A stretch of 64,000 nt of DNA from Halobacillus andaensis (GCF_014636475.1 NZ_BMEL01000002.1:496001-560000); one strand, 5' to 3'. Numbered from the stretch's first letter, positions 17,133 through 26,398 are shown. The notes: a model not told the origin generated them from the letters alone. Numbers and translations: made by a program.

Positions 17133-17415
17133 AGGCCGAGACATAAGTAAAGCAGTGATGTCAAAAAACGAACGATCGTATAACCCCAGATCATTAGCGT
17201 AGTCAAAATCTAAGACTTCTGTGGAAACAGCGCGAGTCGAAGATCCCGGAGGAAAGCGCTCTTTGCTTTCTGAGGGAGCTGAGGCCGTGCCCATTGAAAA
17301 CGAAGTATTCTGACGGAGCGAGGGGGTGAATTCTCTCTTGAATATAAATCATCCGAACTGATTTCTACAGAATCGTTCGGATGATTTTATGCTTTATTCA
17401 GTTTTGTCCCAGCCT
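17133..17415. repeat. Inverted-repeat-bounded element with nested hairpin
   Basis: The 368 bases between rarD and the Rieske gene contain no gene. AGGCCGAGACATAAGTAAAGC (21 bases at 17133-17153) is the imperfect complement of 17391-17415 (AGGCTGGGACAAAACTGA on the other strand, then ATAAAGC). Inside is a perfect 13-bp hairpin (17346-17358 with 17375-17387) and a GC-rich core around GGAGGAAAGCGC. On the minus strand the outer stem ends in a T run, so it may also terminate the Rieske gene transcript. GGCTGGGACA-type ends occur widely in Firmicute intergenic repeats. Confidence 0.65.
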
Positions 17416-17416
17416 G

Positions 17417-19009
17417 TTACGGTTGATCAGTTGGTTCTTCATAGTTTTCGTCCTCATAAGGGATGTGACGGACTTCATCTGTATCACTGTAAGCAATTTT
17501 CTTTAGCGGCTTCTTAGCGGGTCCTTCCATAACTTCTCCGTCGAACGAGAAACGTGATCCATGACACGGACAGTCCCAGCTATGTTCGGCACTGTTCCAT
17601 TCTACTTCACACCCCATATGCGTACAGGTTGTATCTAATACGTGAAGCTCTCCGTTCTCATCTTTGTAAGCTCCCGCTCGTTCACCTTTCCACTGAATAA
17701 CAGCACCTTCGCCTTTTAATAAGGCTTCAGGACGTGTTCCTACGAGTTCGATCTTTCCTTCCATTAGGTGAGCGGCTACATTTGAATTATTTTTTAGGAA
17801 TTCCTTCATGCTTGGGTCAGCTTTAAATCGGGATGGAGTAAATAATGATTGATAAAGCGAGTCACGTCCCATGACGTAGTCGGTTAAAAGTTCACCAGCA
17901 ACTCGACTGTTGGTCATTCCCCATTTTCTAAAACCAGTGGCTAGAAAAACACGTTTGTCATTTTTACGAATCGGGCCGATATAAGGGACCTTGTCTAAGG
18001 TAGTCAAATCCTGTGCTGACCATTGAAAAAGCTTTGCTTTAATCCCGAACGTCCGAGCAGCAAACTCTTCTAGGGCGTTGTAATGGAATAAACTTTCTCC
18101 GCCTTCACCTGTACGGTGACTCTCTCCGCCTATAAGAAGAATGTTCTTACCTTGATATTTAGCTGAGCGAATGGAGCGCTTTGGTTCATCAATCGATAAG
18201 TACATGCCTCCTTGCCACTCTTTTTCCGGTTCAATGGCTATCACATACGAGCGTTCGGCATACATCCTGCTGAAATATAACCTTCTTCCATCATAAAAAG
18301 GGAAGTGGGTGCAAATAACCAATTGGTCACAAGAGAGAGTGGCATCTTGGTTCGTACTTACTTCAATTCGTTCGCCTTCGTTTACTTTTACAGCCGTGGT
18401 GTTTTCGTAAACGGTTCCTCCTAAGTTTAAGAATTCCTCTACGATCGTCGATAAATAGAGAAGAGGATGAAATTGAGCTTGATCAGCCATAGACAAAACG
18501 GCTGTCGAATCGCCATCAAAAGGTAATGGTGAATCAGAGGCTTGAGGAATATTTAAACGCCCATAGGCTTCCCGCTCCCTTTCTAATTTTTTTGCCCCTT
18601 CCTTCGTAGTGGCATAAAGGTAAGCATCCTGCTTAGACCATTCACATTGAGCATTTAATTCATTCATCGTTTCTTCCATAGAAGTCATGGCGTCCGATTG
18701 GGCTTTATAATATAAGGCCGCGTGGTCTTCCCCGAAATGATTCATTAGTTCGTGATAGATTAATCCATGTTGAGCGGTTACTTTTGCGGTCGTGTGACCA
18801 CTTGTGCCATTTAGAATACGATCGGCATCAAGGAGTGTAACGCTTTTTCCTTCCTTTGCTAATAAGTAGGCTGTTGTTATCCCTGTTATCCCTCCACCGA
18901 TGACGGCGACTTCTGTATCTAGTGATTCAGTTAACTGGTCGAAAGAGGGAAGAGATGCTTCTTTAGTCCATAAAGGTTCTGGGTGAGTCCAATCCAATTT
19001 TTTATCCAT
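17417..19009 (-). CDS. FAD-dependent oxidoreductase fused to a Rieske domain (YhfW-like)
   Basis: A 530-residue fusion. The N-terminal ~400 residues are a DAO-type flavin domain (VAVIGGGITGITTAYLLAKEG, and a C-terminal FLATGFRKWGMTNS motif). The last ~100 residues are a Rieske [2Fe-2S] domain with CTHMGC and CPCHGS cluster ligands. The layout matches Bacillus subtilis YhfW. The electron acceptor and substrate are unknown. ATG at 19009 lies 6 bases after GGAGG; an upstream TTG at 19015 abuts the RBS. Confidence 0.85.
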   Translation of the reverse strand: MDKKLDWTHPEPLWTKEASLPSFDQLTESLDTEVAVIGGGITGITTAYLLAKEGKSVTLLDADRILNGTSGHTTAKVTAQHGLIYHELMNHFGEDHAALYYKAQSDAMTSMEETMNELNAQCEWSKQDAYLYATTKEGAKKLEREREAYGRLNIPQASDSPLPFDGDSTAVLSMADQAQFHPLLYLSTIVEEFLNLGGTVYENTTAVKVNEGERIEVSTNQDATLSCDQLVICTHFPFYDGRRLYFSRMYAERSYVIAIEPEKEWQGGMYLSIDEPKRSIRSAKYQGKNILLIGGESHRTGEGGESLFHYNALEEFAARTFGIKAKLFQWSAQDLTTLDKVPYIGPIRKNDKRVFLATGFRKWGMTNSRVAGELLTDYVMGRDSLYQSLFTPSRFKADPSMKEFLKNNSNVAAHLMEGKIELVGTRPEALLKGEGAVIQWKGERAGAYKDENGELHVLDTTCTHMGCEVEWNSAEHSWDCPCHGSRFSFDGEVMEGPAKKPLKKIAYSDTDEVRHIPYEDENYEEPTDQP

Positions 19010-19139
19010 AACCAACCTCCTAATAATCGCTTTTTTTCAGTTTGTCCTATAGGAGGAAATTCATGTAAGTGAAATTAACATCAGATTTTCAATGTAGTAT
19101 ACTAATAAAAAAAGCCATCTACTAAAGGGGGAATGATGA

Positions 19140-20390
19140 GTGGAAGTATTTGTTGCTAGACAGCCTATTGTCGATGGGCGTAATGATATTTGTGGTTATG
19201 AACTTTTATATCGAAATAGTAAAGAAAATACATTCCCTCAGACCGATGGTAATAAAGCGACACGAGAGGTTTTAATTAACAGCTTTTTAACAATTGGTCT
19301 TGAACGATTGTCTCAAAATCATCCTTGCTTTATAAATTTCACGGAAGAGTTATTAATGGATAAGGTACCGGAATATTTCGATCCAAGTAAATTAATCGTG
19401 GAGATCTTAGAAGATGTGAATTGGAACGGTGATTTAATCAAAGTTTGCCGTGAATTAAAAGAAAAGGGATTTTCTATCGCATTAGATGATGTAATGAGTA
19501 TAGAGCAAACGGACATTCATGAACTTCTTACATATGTAGATATTTTAAAAGTAGATATTCGCCAATCATCGGAGACGATCCGGGCAGAAATTGGGAAAAT
19601 CGCACAAGACAAAAATATTACTCTGCTAGCCGAAAAAGTAGAAACGGCAGAAGAGTTTAATCAATGTATGAAGGAAGGGTTTGAGCTGTTTCAAGGGTAC
19701 TATATTAGCCGTCCTGTCATTGTTTCAGCTGTGGACATTCCTCTTTATCGTTCGTCCTACTTTCAAATTATTAAAGAGCTTTCTGTTGAAGAGGAACACA
19801 TTAATTTAGATCGAGTCATTCAAATCTTTGAAGGGGATTTAGCTCTTACCTATAAGCTTCTTCGTTTAATTAATTTTTCCTCAACGCTGTCAATGCCTGT
19901 GCAATCGATTAAACAAGCTGTACAGTTGTTTGGTGTGGAACCTTTAAAGAAATGGATGTATGTGTTTACGGTGGAGGAAGAAAGCCCAGCTCCTGCGTCT
20001 CAAGAAACAATGAAATCGAGTTTACAACGAGCAAAGATGTGTGAGCAAATTGGAATTAGTATTGGTCACAATCGCTTAGGAGAACAATATTTCCTCACCG
20101 GTTTATTATCTTCCGTGGATGTGATGATGCAGTGTTCTCCTGAGGAAGTGATGAATACTCTTCCTTTAGATGCAGCTATTCACGAAGCGTTGAATGGGGA
20201 AGAGAATATGCATCGTTTTATCCTTGATATCGTAGTGGCGATTGAGCAGGCGGATTTTGATCGGCTGGAACCTATTCTTGAAAAAATGGACCTTCGTTTA
20301 AGTGAACTATTAGAGATCTATGGGCAGGCTATTGCTTGGACAGAGCAGTTGTATAATCGTCATTTACACTTAGAAGAGGTACATGGTTAG
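19140..20390 (+). CDS. Degenerate EAL domain plus HDOD domain protein (YuxH-like)
   Basis: A 416-residue cytoplasmic signalling protein. The N-terminal EAL domain reads YELLYR where active c-di-GMP phosphodiesterases have EALLR/EVLLR, though ALDDV, LAEKVET and FQGYYISRP are kept. It may bind rather than cleave c-di-GMP. The C-terminal half is an HDOD domain (LTYKLLRLIN, QAVQLFGVEPLKKW). The architecture matches YuxH of Bacillus. A GTG start at 19140 follows AAAGGGGG. A repeat element starts just after the stop. Confidence 0.85.
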   Translation: MEVFVARQPIVDGRNDICGYELLYRNSKENTFPQTDGNKATREVLINSFLTIGLERLSQNHPCFINFTEELLMDKVPEYFDPSKLIVEILEDVNWNGDLIKVCRELKEKGFSIALDDVMSIEQTDIHELLTYVDILKVDIRQSSETIRAEIGKIAQDKNITLLAEKVETAEEFNQCMKEGFELFQGYYISRPVIVSAVDIPLYRSSYFQIIKELSVEEEHINLDRVIQIFEGDLALTYKLLRLINFSSTLSMPVQSIKQAVQLFGVEPLKKWMYVFTVEEESPAPASQETMKSSLQRAKMCEQIGISIGHNRLGEQYFLTGLLSSVDVMMQCSPEEVMNTLPLDAAIHEALNGEENMHRFILDIVVAIEQADFDRLEPILEKMDLRLSELLEIYGQAIAWTEQLYNRHLHLEEVHG

Positions 20391-20403
20391 CATAACAGAG
20401 TTT

Positions 20404-20618
20404 GCAACAGGGCACTCATACGATGGTGGTTCCAAAGCCCATTGGGATAAAGGAACGGAAAAAGTGCCGCTTTCCGTCATGCCCCGCGGAAAGCGGCACT
20501 TTTTCCTGTTCCTTTTCTACCGACAAAATGAAGGAACAACCATATAGTCCCCTATTATATTCGTCTAAGCTTTTTCGACAGCCTGAGTACTCTTCTTAAA
20601 AGAAGTGTACTTTTTTTA
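20404..20618. repeat. Terminator-associated intergenic element, copy B (left-truncated)
   Basis: Between the EAL-HDOD gene and the methionine gamma-lyase gene. A near-perfect long hairpin has GGAACGGAAAAAGTGCCGC on the left and GCGGCACTTTTTCCTGTTCC on the right, enclosing TTTCCGTCATGCCCCGCGGAAA. It ends with the shared right end CTAAGCTTTTTCGACAGCC and one locus-specific hairpin (AGTACTCTTCTT / AAGAAGTGTACT at 20586-20611) with a long T tract. The left end and the left terminator copy are absent. Confidence 0.8.
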
Positions 20619-20682
20619 TATTAGGAATCAAGCGTACATATATAGAAAATTGCATAGGTTGTAGAGGAAGGAGGAATTTAAA

Positions 20683-21858
20683 GTGAAAGATCATCCAGAA
20701 ACATTGTATATTCACGGAAAAGCTCAACACACTGAGTTTCATGGAAGCTTGTCATTTCCTATTTATCAAACATCTACCTTTTCATTTTCGACCGCAGAAG
20801 AAGGTGAGAGGAGGTTTGCTGGTGAAGGACAAGGTTATATTTACTCTCGTTTAGGCAATCCAACGGTACAAGCTTTAGAAGAAAGGATTGCCGCTGCAGA
20901 AGGGGGAGAAAAAGGACTAGCCTTCGCTTCAGGTATGGCGGCAACTTCCGCTATTCTTACATCGCTTACGAAAGCAGGAAGTCATATTCTTTGTTCCAAC
21001 GGAATCTACGGCTGCACGTACGGTTTGTTAAGTTTATTAAAGGAAAAATATAATATTACTCATGATTTTTCGGATATGAGAGAACCGCAGGAGATTGCAA
21101 ACCGAATTCAGCCTAACACCTCATGTATTTTTATCGAAACGCCTATTAATCCTACGATGAGGATTATTGATCTAAAAATGATTGCTGATTTGGCTCACGA
21201 ACATAACTTACCTGTAGTGGTAGATAATACGTTTGCCTCCCCTTATTTACAGCGGCCATTAAACCTTGGGTGTGACGTAGTTGTTCATAGTGCCACGAAG
21301 TACTTAAACGGTCATGGAGATGTCATCGGCGGTGTAGCTGTTGGGAAGCAATCATTTATGGATGAAGTAGGGAAGACGGTTCGTAAAGATGGAGGAGGGA
21401 CGATGGCCCCTTTTGATGCTTGGTTATTATTGAGAGGGTTAAAAACCCTTCATGTTCGTATGGAGCGTCATTGTTACAATGCCAAACAAATTGTTGATCA
21501 ATTAAAGCAGCATAAACGTATACGAGAGGTGTTTTATCCGACCGATGCTTCTCATCCAGATCAATCAATTGCTATGAAGCAAATGACCGAAGGCGGGGGA
21601 GTCGTTACATTTACGATAAAAGGCTCTAAAAAAGAGGCGATGAGCATGATGAATCATTTGAACTTAGTAAAAATTGCTGTTAGTCTTGGAGACGCTGAGA
21701 CATTAATTCAACACCCTGCCACCATGACTCATTCGACCATTCCTCCTAGTGAACGAGAGAAAATGGGAGTAAATGATTCTATGGTACGCTTATCAGTTGG
21801 GTTAGAAGCGTGGGAAGATGTTTGGAAAGACTTGGAGCAGGCCTTAAATCGACTCTAA
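20683..21858 (+). CDS. Methionine gamma-lyase type PLP enzyme
   Basis: A 391-residue Cys/Met-metabolism PLP enzyme. The cofactor lysine is in HSATKYLNGHGDVIGG; YSRLGNPTVQALEERIA and SGMAATSAIL are family motifs. Methionine gamma-lyases carry a characteristic Cys next to the active-site Tyr; here it is SNGIYGCTYG. This favours methionine gamma-lyase (methionine to methanethiol, 2-oxobutyrate and ammonia) over cystathionine gamma-synthase or beta-lyase. A GTG start follows AAGGAGGAA by 7 bases. Confidence 0.8.
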   Translation: MKDHPETLYIHGKAQHTEFHGSLSFPIYQTSTFSFSTAEEGERRFAGEGQGYIYSRLGNPTVQALEERIAAAEGGEKGLAFASGMAATSAILTSLTKAGSHILCSNGIYGCTYGLLSLLKEKYNITHDFSDMREPQEIANRIQPNTSCIFIETPINPTMRIIDLKMIADLAHEHNLPVVVDNTFASPYLQRPLNLGCDVVVHSATKYLNGHGDVIGGVAVGKQSFMDEVGKTVRKDGGGTMAPFDAWLLLRGLKTLHVRMERHCYNAKQIVDQLKQHKRIREVFYPTDASHPDQSIAMKQMTEGGGVVTFTIKGSKKEAMSMMNHLNLVKIAVSLGDAETLIQHPATMTHSTIPPSEREKMGVNDSMVRLSVGLEAWEDVWKDLEQALNRL

Positions 21859-21979
21859 GATGGCTGGATGAGATCTCCGGCCCTACATATGATAAGGTTT
21901 ACTGATATCGAATAAGGGAAATTGAATGGTATCATTAAACTTTGAATAAATGAAATCCATTGAAAGGAAGAGGATACAC

Positions 21980-22474
21980 ATGTTAAAGAAACTATTTGGC
22001 AAAAAGAGCGTCGAGGAGAATATCGTAGCCCCATTAAGCGGGAAGGTCGTTTCTCTTGATGAAGTACCAGACCCTGTGTTTAGTCAGCGTATGATGGGAG
22101 ACGGCATTGCTATTGAACCGAGCAATGGGAAAGTGGTAAGTCCGGTAGACGGAGAAGTTGTTCAGCTTTTCCCTACAAATCATGCGGTAGGTATTAAAAC
22201 AAAATCTGGTGTTGAAGTACTTGTACACATCGGTCTTGAAACTGTAGCTATGGAAGGGGAAGGCTTCGAGGGTCACGTCACTACTGGCGATACGGTTAAA
22301 GCTGGAGATGCACTGATTACGTTTGATACAGATTTAGTAAATGAAAAAGCCAAAAGTACAATTACCCCCGTTGTGATCACAAACTATGATGACATCGTTG
22401 AACAATTTGATGCGTCTTATAGTGATGCGGCAGATGCTGGGGAAACAACAGTGATTACTCTTCAAACTAAATAA
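21980..22474 (+). CDS. PTS glucose-type EIIA protein
   Basis: A 164-residue soluble phosphocarrier. IVAPLSGKVVSLDEVPDPVF is the family start; NHAVGIKT and VLVHIGLETV hold the two active-site histidines, of which the second is phosphorylated by HPr. A stand-alone EIIA (Crr-like) serves EIIBC permeases that lack their own A domain. No EIIBC is nearby, but sucrose-6-phosphate hydrolase follows after a terminator, suggesting sugar-uptake service. ATG 21980 has AAGGAAGAGG upstream; an earlier in-frame ATG has none. Confidence 0.9.
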   Translation: MLKKLFGKKSVEENIVAPLSGKVVSLDEVPDPVFSQRMMGDGIAIEPSNGKVVSPVDGEVVQLFPTNHAVGIKTKSGVEVLVHIGLETVAMEGEGFEGHVTTGDTVKAGDALITFDTDLVNEKAKSTITPVVITNYDDIVEQFDASYSDAADAGETTVITLQTK

Positions 22475-22482
22475 TAAGACCC

Positions 22483-22518
22483 AAAGGACCTAACGTTATG
22501 AGCGCGTTAGGTTCTTTT
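22483..22518 (+). terminator. Terminator after the EIIA gene
   Basis: GGACCTAACG pairs with CGTTAGGTTC around a short loop, followed by TTTT. Confidence 0.8.
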
Positions 22519-22556
22519 AGAATAGGGGTAACTTCTATATTAAAGGAGGAAAAGCA

Positions 22557-24020
22557 TTGAGTAAGAGGGATGAGCAATTAAGAGAAGCGGCAGCTGTGGA
22601 AGTGGAAAAGCATCGAGAACAAGTGGAAGCAGATCCTTACCGGCTTTCTTTTCACCATATGCCGCCCGTAGGTTTAATGAATGACCCTAATGGATTGGTG
22701 CAATGGAAGGGCGAGTATCATTTATTTTATCAGTGGATGCCATTTAAGACCGATCACGGAGAGAAGTTTTGGGGGCATTACATATCGGAAGACTTTGTTA
22801 ATTGGAGACACGAGCGAATAGCGCTTACTCCATCTGAATGGTATGACAAAGATGGTTGTTATTCAGGCAGTGCGATCATTCATGAAGATCAGCTCTATTT
22901 ATTTTACACGGGAAATGTTTTTAATGAAGAAGGGGAACAAGAGGAATACCAATGTGTAGCCACGTCTAAAGATGGTCTTCACTTTGAGAAAAAAGGTCCG
23001 GTCATCTATGTGCCAGAAGGGTACACGAGTAATTTTCGTGATCCAAAAGTGTGGAAAAAAGGAGAGAAATGGTACCTGGTGGTCGGGGCGCAAAATCAAC
23101 ACGAGCAGGGAAAGGTGCTTCTCTATAGATCCAGTAATTTATTAGATTGGGAGCTTCTCGGACCTGTTGCCGGATCGAATGAAAATAGACTTGGAGATTT
23201 CGGGTACATGTGGGAATGCCCTGATTTATTTCAGCTTCATGATCAGGATATTTTAATTGTTTCTCCTCAAGGTCTGCAGCCAGACGGCATGAAATACAAT
23301 AACACGTACCAAAGTGGTTATTTTGCCGGTCAATTGGCAGCTGAAGATTGTTCGCTGGAGCATGGAGTTTTTCACGAACTGGATCGAGGATTCGAATTCT
23401 ATGCCCCGCAAACGTTTCTCGACGAGAAGGGCCGGCGTATATTATACGGCTGGATGGGCGTCCCTGAGCAAAATGAACAATCCCACCCTACCGTTTCTCA
23501 AAAGTGGATTCATGCTCTTACCGTCCCGCGGGTTTTAGATTGGGACGGCAGTCAAATCTTACAGCAGCCTGTTCCTGAACTGGCAGAGATGAGAGAAGCG
23601 GTATTGCTACATTCAGAAATTACAATTACGAATGATCAAAAAGCCGTTAGAGGAGTGGAAGGAAAACCGGTGGAGCTGCGTATGGAGTTTGAAGAAGTGG
23701 AGGATCAGTTTGCATTGGAAATCTTCCATTATGTATCATTTAGTTATAAGAAAAGCGATGGCGTACTCACTTTATCTCGCCCCCAATTTGAGGATAAAAG
23801 TCAAACAGAATTTCGGCGAACCGTATTGCAAGAAGGTTTAAAAGAACTGCATCTGTTCATTGATCATTCTTCTATCGAGATATTCGTAAATGGAGGAAAG
23901 GAAGTATTTACGAGCAGAATTTTCCCGCAGACTGAGGACGACGACATTTTGTTTACCTCTCTAGGCACATCCACCTTTTCTATTGAAAAATGGAAACTTA
24001 GCGGATACAACATTCTGTAA
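22557..24020 (+). CDS. Sucrose-6-phosphate hydrolase (GH32)
   Basis: A 487-residue cytoplasmic glycosidase. The GH32 catalytic triad is visible: the nucleophile Asp in GLMNDPNGL, the FRDPKVW transition-state Asp, and the acid/base Glu in WECPDLF. It would split phosphorylated sucrose delivered by a PTS, giving glucose-6-phosphate and fructose. It starts with TTG at 22557, 6 bases after AAAGGAGGA. No sucrose EIIBC or LacI/SacT-type regulator is adjacent in this window. Confidence 0.9.
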   Translation: MSKRDEQLREAAAVEVEKHREQVEADPYRLSFHHMPPVGLMNDPNGLVQWKGEYHLFYQWMPFKTDHGEKFWGHYISEDFVNWRHERIALTPSEWYDKDGCYSGSAIIHEDQLYLFYTGNVFNEEGEQEEYQCVATSKDGLHFEKKGPVIYVPEGYTSNFRDPKVWKKGEKWYLVVGAQNQHEQGKVLLYRSSNLLDWELLGPVAGSNENRLGDFGYMWECPDLFQLHDQDILIVSPQGLQPDGMKYNNTYQSGYFAGQLAAEDCSLEHGVFHELDRGFEFYAPQTFLDEKGRRILYGWMGVPEQNEQSHPTVSQKWIHALTVPRVLDWDGSQILQQPVPELAEMREAVLLHSEITITNDQKAVRGVEGKPVELRMEFEEVEDQFALEIFHYVSFSYKKSDGVLTLSRPQFEDKSQTEFRRTVLQEGLKELHLFIDHSSIEIFVNGGKEVFTSRIFPQTEDDDILFTSLGTSTFSIEKWKLSGYNIL

Positions 24021-24087
24021 GTCTCTTTCTTTTTTTATTAACTATGGTAAGATAGTGGAATCAAAAATGTACGAAGGAGTAAAGAGC

Positions 24088-24624
24088 ATGCCTCAATCAA
24101 AGCTCAAAGCTGAGGATCGCAGAGATCAAATTTTAGCTTATTTAAAACAAAGTAAAGAACCGATAAAAGGGCATTCCTTAGCCGAGAAGATGAAGGTCAC
24201 GAGACAAGTAATTGTCGGCGATATTTCATTGTTAAAAGCAAGTGGCGAACCGATCATTGCCACTAGTCAAGGCTATGTATACTTGAGTAAATCAACGAAT
24301 CACTTTCCCTTTCGTGAAGTCATTGTGTGTCAACATCGACCCGATCAAACTGAAGAAGAGCTGAACATACTTGTTGATCACGGCGTCCATGTAATTGATG
24401 TGATTGTGGAGCATCCCGTGTACGGAGATTTAACAGCGAATCTCGGGATCTCAAATCGTCGTGACGTGACGAGGCTGATCGAACGTCTGCAAGAGACAGA
24501 GTCGAGCTATTTGTCCCAGTTAACAGGGGGAGTGCATACTCACACGATAGGAGCTCACCAGAAAGAAGCTCTGGATGATGCGAAGAAGGAGCTTGCAAGA
24601 AAAGGAATATTACTTGAATCATAA
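24088..24624 (+). CDS. nadR: Niacin-responsive transcriptional repressor (NadR/NiaR type, 3H domain)
   Basis: A 178-residue regulator. An HTH_11 domain (DQILAYLKQSKEPIKGHSLA, VTRQVIVGDISLLKASG) is followed by a 3H domain named for its three conserved His, seen in CQHRPD, VEHPVYGDLT and HTHTIGAH. In Bacillus the orthologue (YrxA) represses NAD synthesis genes with nicotinic acid as corepressor. ATG 24088 follows GAAGGAGT. No nad genes are adjacent, so it acts in trans. Confidence 0.9.
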   Translation: MPQSKLKAEDRRDQILAYLKQSKEPIKGHSLAEKMKVTRQVIVGDISLLKASGEPIIATSQGYVYLSKSTNHFPFREVIVCQHRPDQTEEELNILVDHGVHVIDVIVEHPVYGDLTANLGISNRRDVTRLIERLQETESSYLSQLTGGVHTHTIGAHQKEALDDAKKELARKGILLES

Positions 24625-24625
24625 G

Positions 24626-24652
24626 AGAAGGTCATAAGGGCCTTCTTTTTTT
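24626..24652 (+). terminator. Terminator after nadR
   Basis: AGAAGGTC pairs with GGCCTTCT around ATAAG, followed by a T tract. Confidence 0.85.
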
Positions 24653-24748
24653 ATAGAAACAGGAAAAACAAGTATCGCTTTTTCCTTATTTTGTGGGTGT
24701 GCTATGATGATAATGAAAGAGTTGTTAAGAAAAGGAAGGTGTCTCGAG

Positions 24749-26191
24749 TTGAACATAATTCCATATATATTTAGTACGATCATTATACTGAACGTGCTAT
24801 TGGCACTCGCGATCATTTTCCTTGAGCGAAGGGATGCCAGCTCCACCTGGGCTTGGTTAATGGTACTTTTATTCATTCCAGTTGCAGGCTTCTTCCTATA
24901 CTTAGTTTTCGGACGTCGGCTTAGTCATAAAGAAATTTTCATATGGGATAAAAAAAGCCGCTTAGGGCTGCTTACGGCTGTGCAGGATCAGCTGCGAGCC
25001 ATTAAAGATCGAAGCTTACGAGTTCAACATGAAGATATCGTCCAATACGAAGATCTAATCTATATGCATTTAAAGAACAATGATGCTTTGCTTACCCAGG
25101 ATAACGAGGTGGAAGTGTTCACAGATGGACAAAAAAAGTTCCATGCGCTGCTGGAAGACATTGAGGGAGCGACAGATCACGTTCATCTCCTTTACTATAT
25201 TGTCCGCGACGATCAATTGGGAGAGCGGCTGGCAGAAGTGCTGATCCGCAAAGCCCAAGAGAATGTAGAAGTTAAGTTGTTATATGACGATATGGGCTCA
25301 CGGTCATTAAGCCGTAAGTTTATCAAGAAGATTGAAGAAGCAGGCGGGATGGTTGAATCCTTTTTTCCACCTCTCATTCCAAAGTTGAATATGAAAATTA
25401 ATTACCGTAATCACCGCAAACTTGCGATCATTGACGGTGAAATTGGATACATCGGCGGCTTTAACATAGGCGATGAGTACTTAGGGTTTAATAAAAGATT
25501 TGGTTATTGGAGGGATACCCATCTAAGGGTAAAAGGCGGGGCGGTCCATAATATGCAGACCCGTTTTATCCTCGACTGGAATCAAGCTTCCCGCAAAGAT
25601 ATTCATTATCATGAGCGATATTATCAAGCCGAAGCCCAAGGTGATGTGGCCATGCAAATTGTTTCTAGCGGTCCAGATTCCGAATGGGAACAAATTAAGC
25701 ATGGGTATATTAAAATGATTCTTTCGGCAAAGGATTATATTTATATTCAAACACCTTATTTCATTCCAGATGATAGTTTGCTAGACGCGTTGCGAATTGC
25801 CGTCTTATCAGGGGTGGATGTGCGAATTATGATTCCGAAAATGCCAGATCACCCGTTTGTCTACTGGGCAACCTTCTCAAATATTGGGGATATGTTAAAT
25901 GCGGGGGCGACGGTTTACGTCTATCAGAAGGGATTTCTTCATGCGAAATCGATTGTCGTAGATGGCAACATCGCTTCAGTTGGAACCGCCAACATTGATG
26001 TTCGCAGTTTCCGATTGAATTTTGAAGTCAATGCTTTCTTGTATCATCCTGATATCGCACATGAATTAGCGGATCGTTTTCATGAAGATATTATAGATTC
26101 TACGGAATTAACGTACAAACTATATAAAAAGCGTTCGCTATGGATTCGATTTAAAGAAGCCATCGCCCGCCTATTATCACCGATTTTATAA
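24749..26191 (+). CDS. cls: Cardiolipin synthase
   Basis: A 480-residue membrane enzyme that joins two phosphatidylglycerols into cardiolipin. Two N-terminal membrane spans (IIPYIFSTIIILNVLLALAI and WLMVLLFIPVAGFFLYLVFG) precede two phospholipase-D motifs, NYRNHRKLAIIDG and FLHAKSIVVDG. A TTG start at 24749 with AAGGAAGGTG upstream gives the normal family N-terminus; an upstream ATG frame lacks an RBS. It is relevant to osmotic stress, as halophilic bacilli raise cardiolipin in salt. Confidence 0.92.
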   Translation: MNIIPYIFSTIIILNVLLALAIIFLERRDASSTWAWLMVLLFIPVAGFFLYLVFGRRLSHKEIFIWDKKSRLGLLTAVQDQLRAIKDRSLRVQHEDIVQYEDLIYMHLKNNDALLTQDNEVEVFTDGQKKFHALLEDIEGATDHVHLLYYIVRDDQLGERLAEVLIRKAQENVEVKLLYDDMGSRSLSRKFIKKIEEAGGMVESFFPPLIPKLNMKINYRNHRKLAIIDGEIGYIGGFNIGDEYLGFNKRFGYWRDTHLRVKGGAVHNMQTRFILDWNQASRKDIHYHERYYQAEAQGDVAMQIVSSGPDSEWEQIKHGYIKMILSAKDYIYIQTPYFIPDDSLLDALRIAVLSGVDVRIMIPKMPDHPFVYWATFSNIGDMLNAGATVYVYQKGFLHAKSIVVDGNIASVGTANIDVRSFRLNFEVNAFLYHPDIAHELADRFHEDIIDSTELTYKLYKKRSLWIRFKEAIARLLSPIL

Positions 26192-26221
26192 AAAGCTGTC
26201 TCTAAAGGAGGCAGCTTTTTC
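26191..26221 (+). terminator. Terminator of cls
   Basis: AAAAGCTGTCTC pairs with GAGGCAGCTTTT, followed by T's. Confidence 0.85.
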
Positions 26222-26225
26222 TTTG

Positions 26226-26332
26226 GGTACCAGGTACACAATCTTCACCTTTCTGTACCTGGTACTCAGAGAAAAAAGAAAAATAAGTTTTGGTACCAGG
26301 TACACGTTCATCTATTTTGTGTACCTGGTACC
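26226..26332. repeat. Tandem pair of GGTACC-type REP-like hairpins
   Basis: Two hairpins share the same 13-base arms: GGTACCAGGTACA at 26226-26238 with TGTACCTGGTACT at 26254-26266, and GGTACCAGGTACA at 26292-26304 with TGTACCTGGTACC at 26320-26332. The loops are 15 bases in each and differ in sequence; the spacer between them is 25 bases. The paired layout is like BIMEs of Gram-negatives. They lie between two convergent genes. Confidence 0.85.
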
Positions 26333-26360
26333 AAAAAAGTCAGCAAAAATGCTTTTTTAT

Positions 26361-26398
26361 AAAAAAGAGTGCCCTAAAAGCCGTAGCTTTAGGACACT
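26361..26398 (-). terminator. Terminator of htrB
   Basis: On the minus strand AGTGTCCTAAAGC pairs with GCTTTTAGGGCACT and is followed by CTTTTTT. Confidence 0.85.

Noticed and set aside
26226-26332. CRISPR-like repeat pair
   Set aside because: Only two units, inverted rather than direct repeats, no regular spacers and no cas genes.
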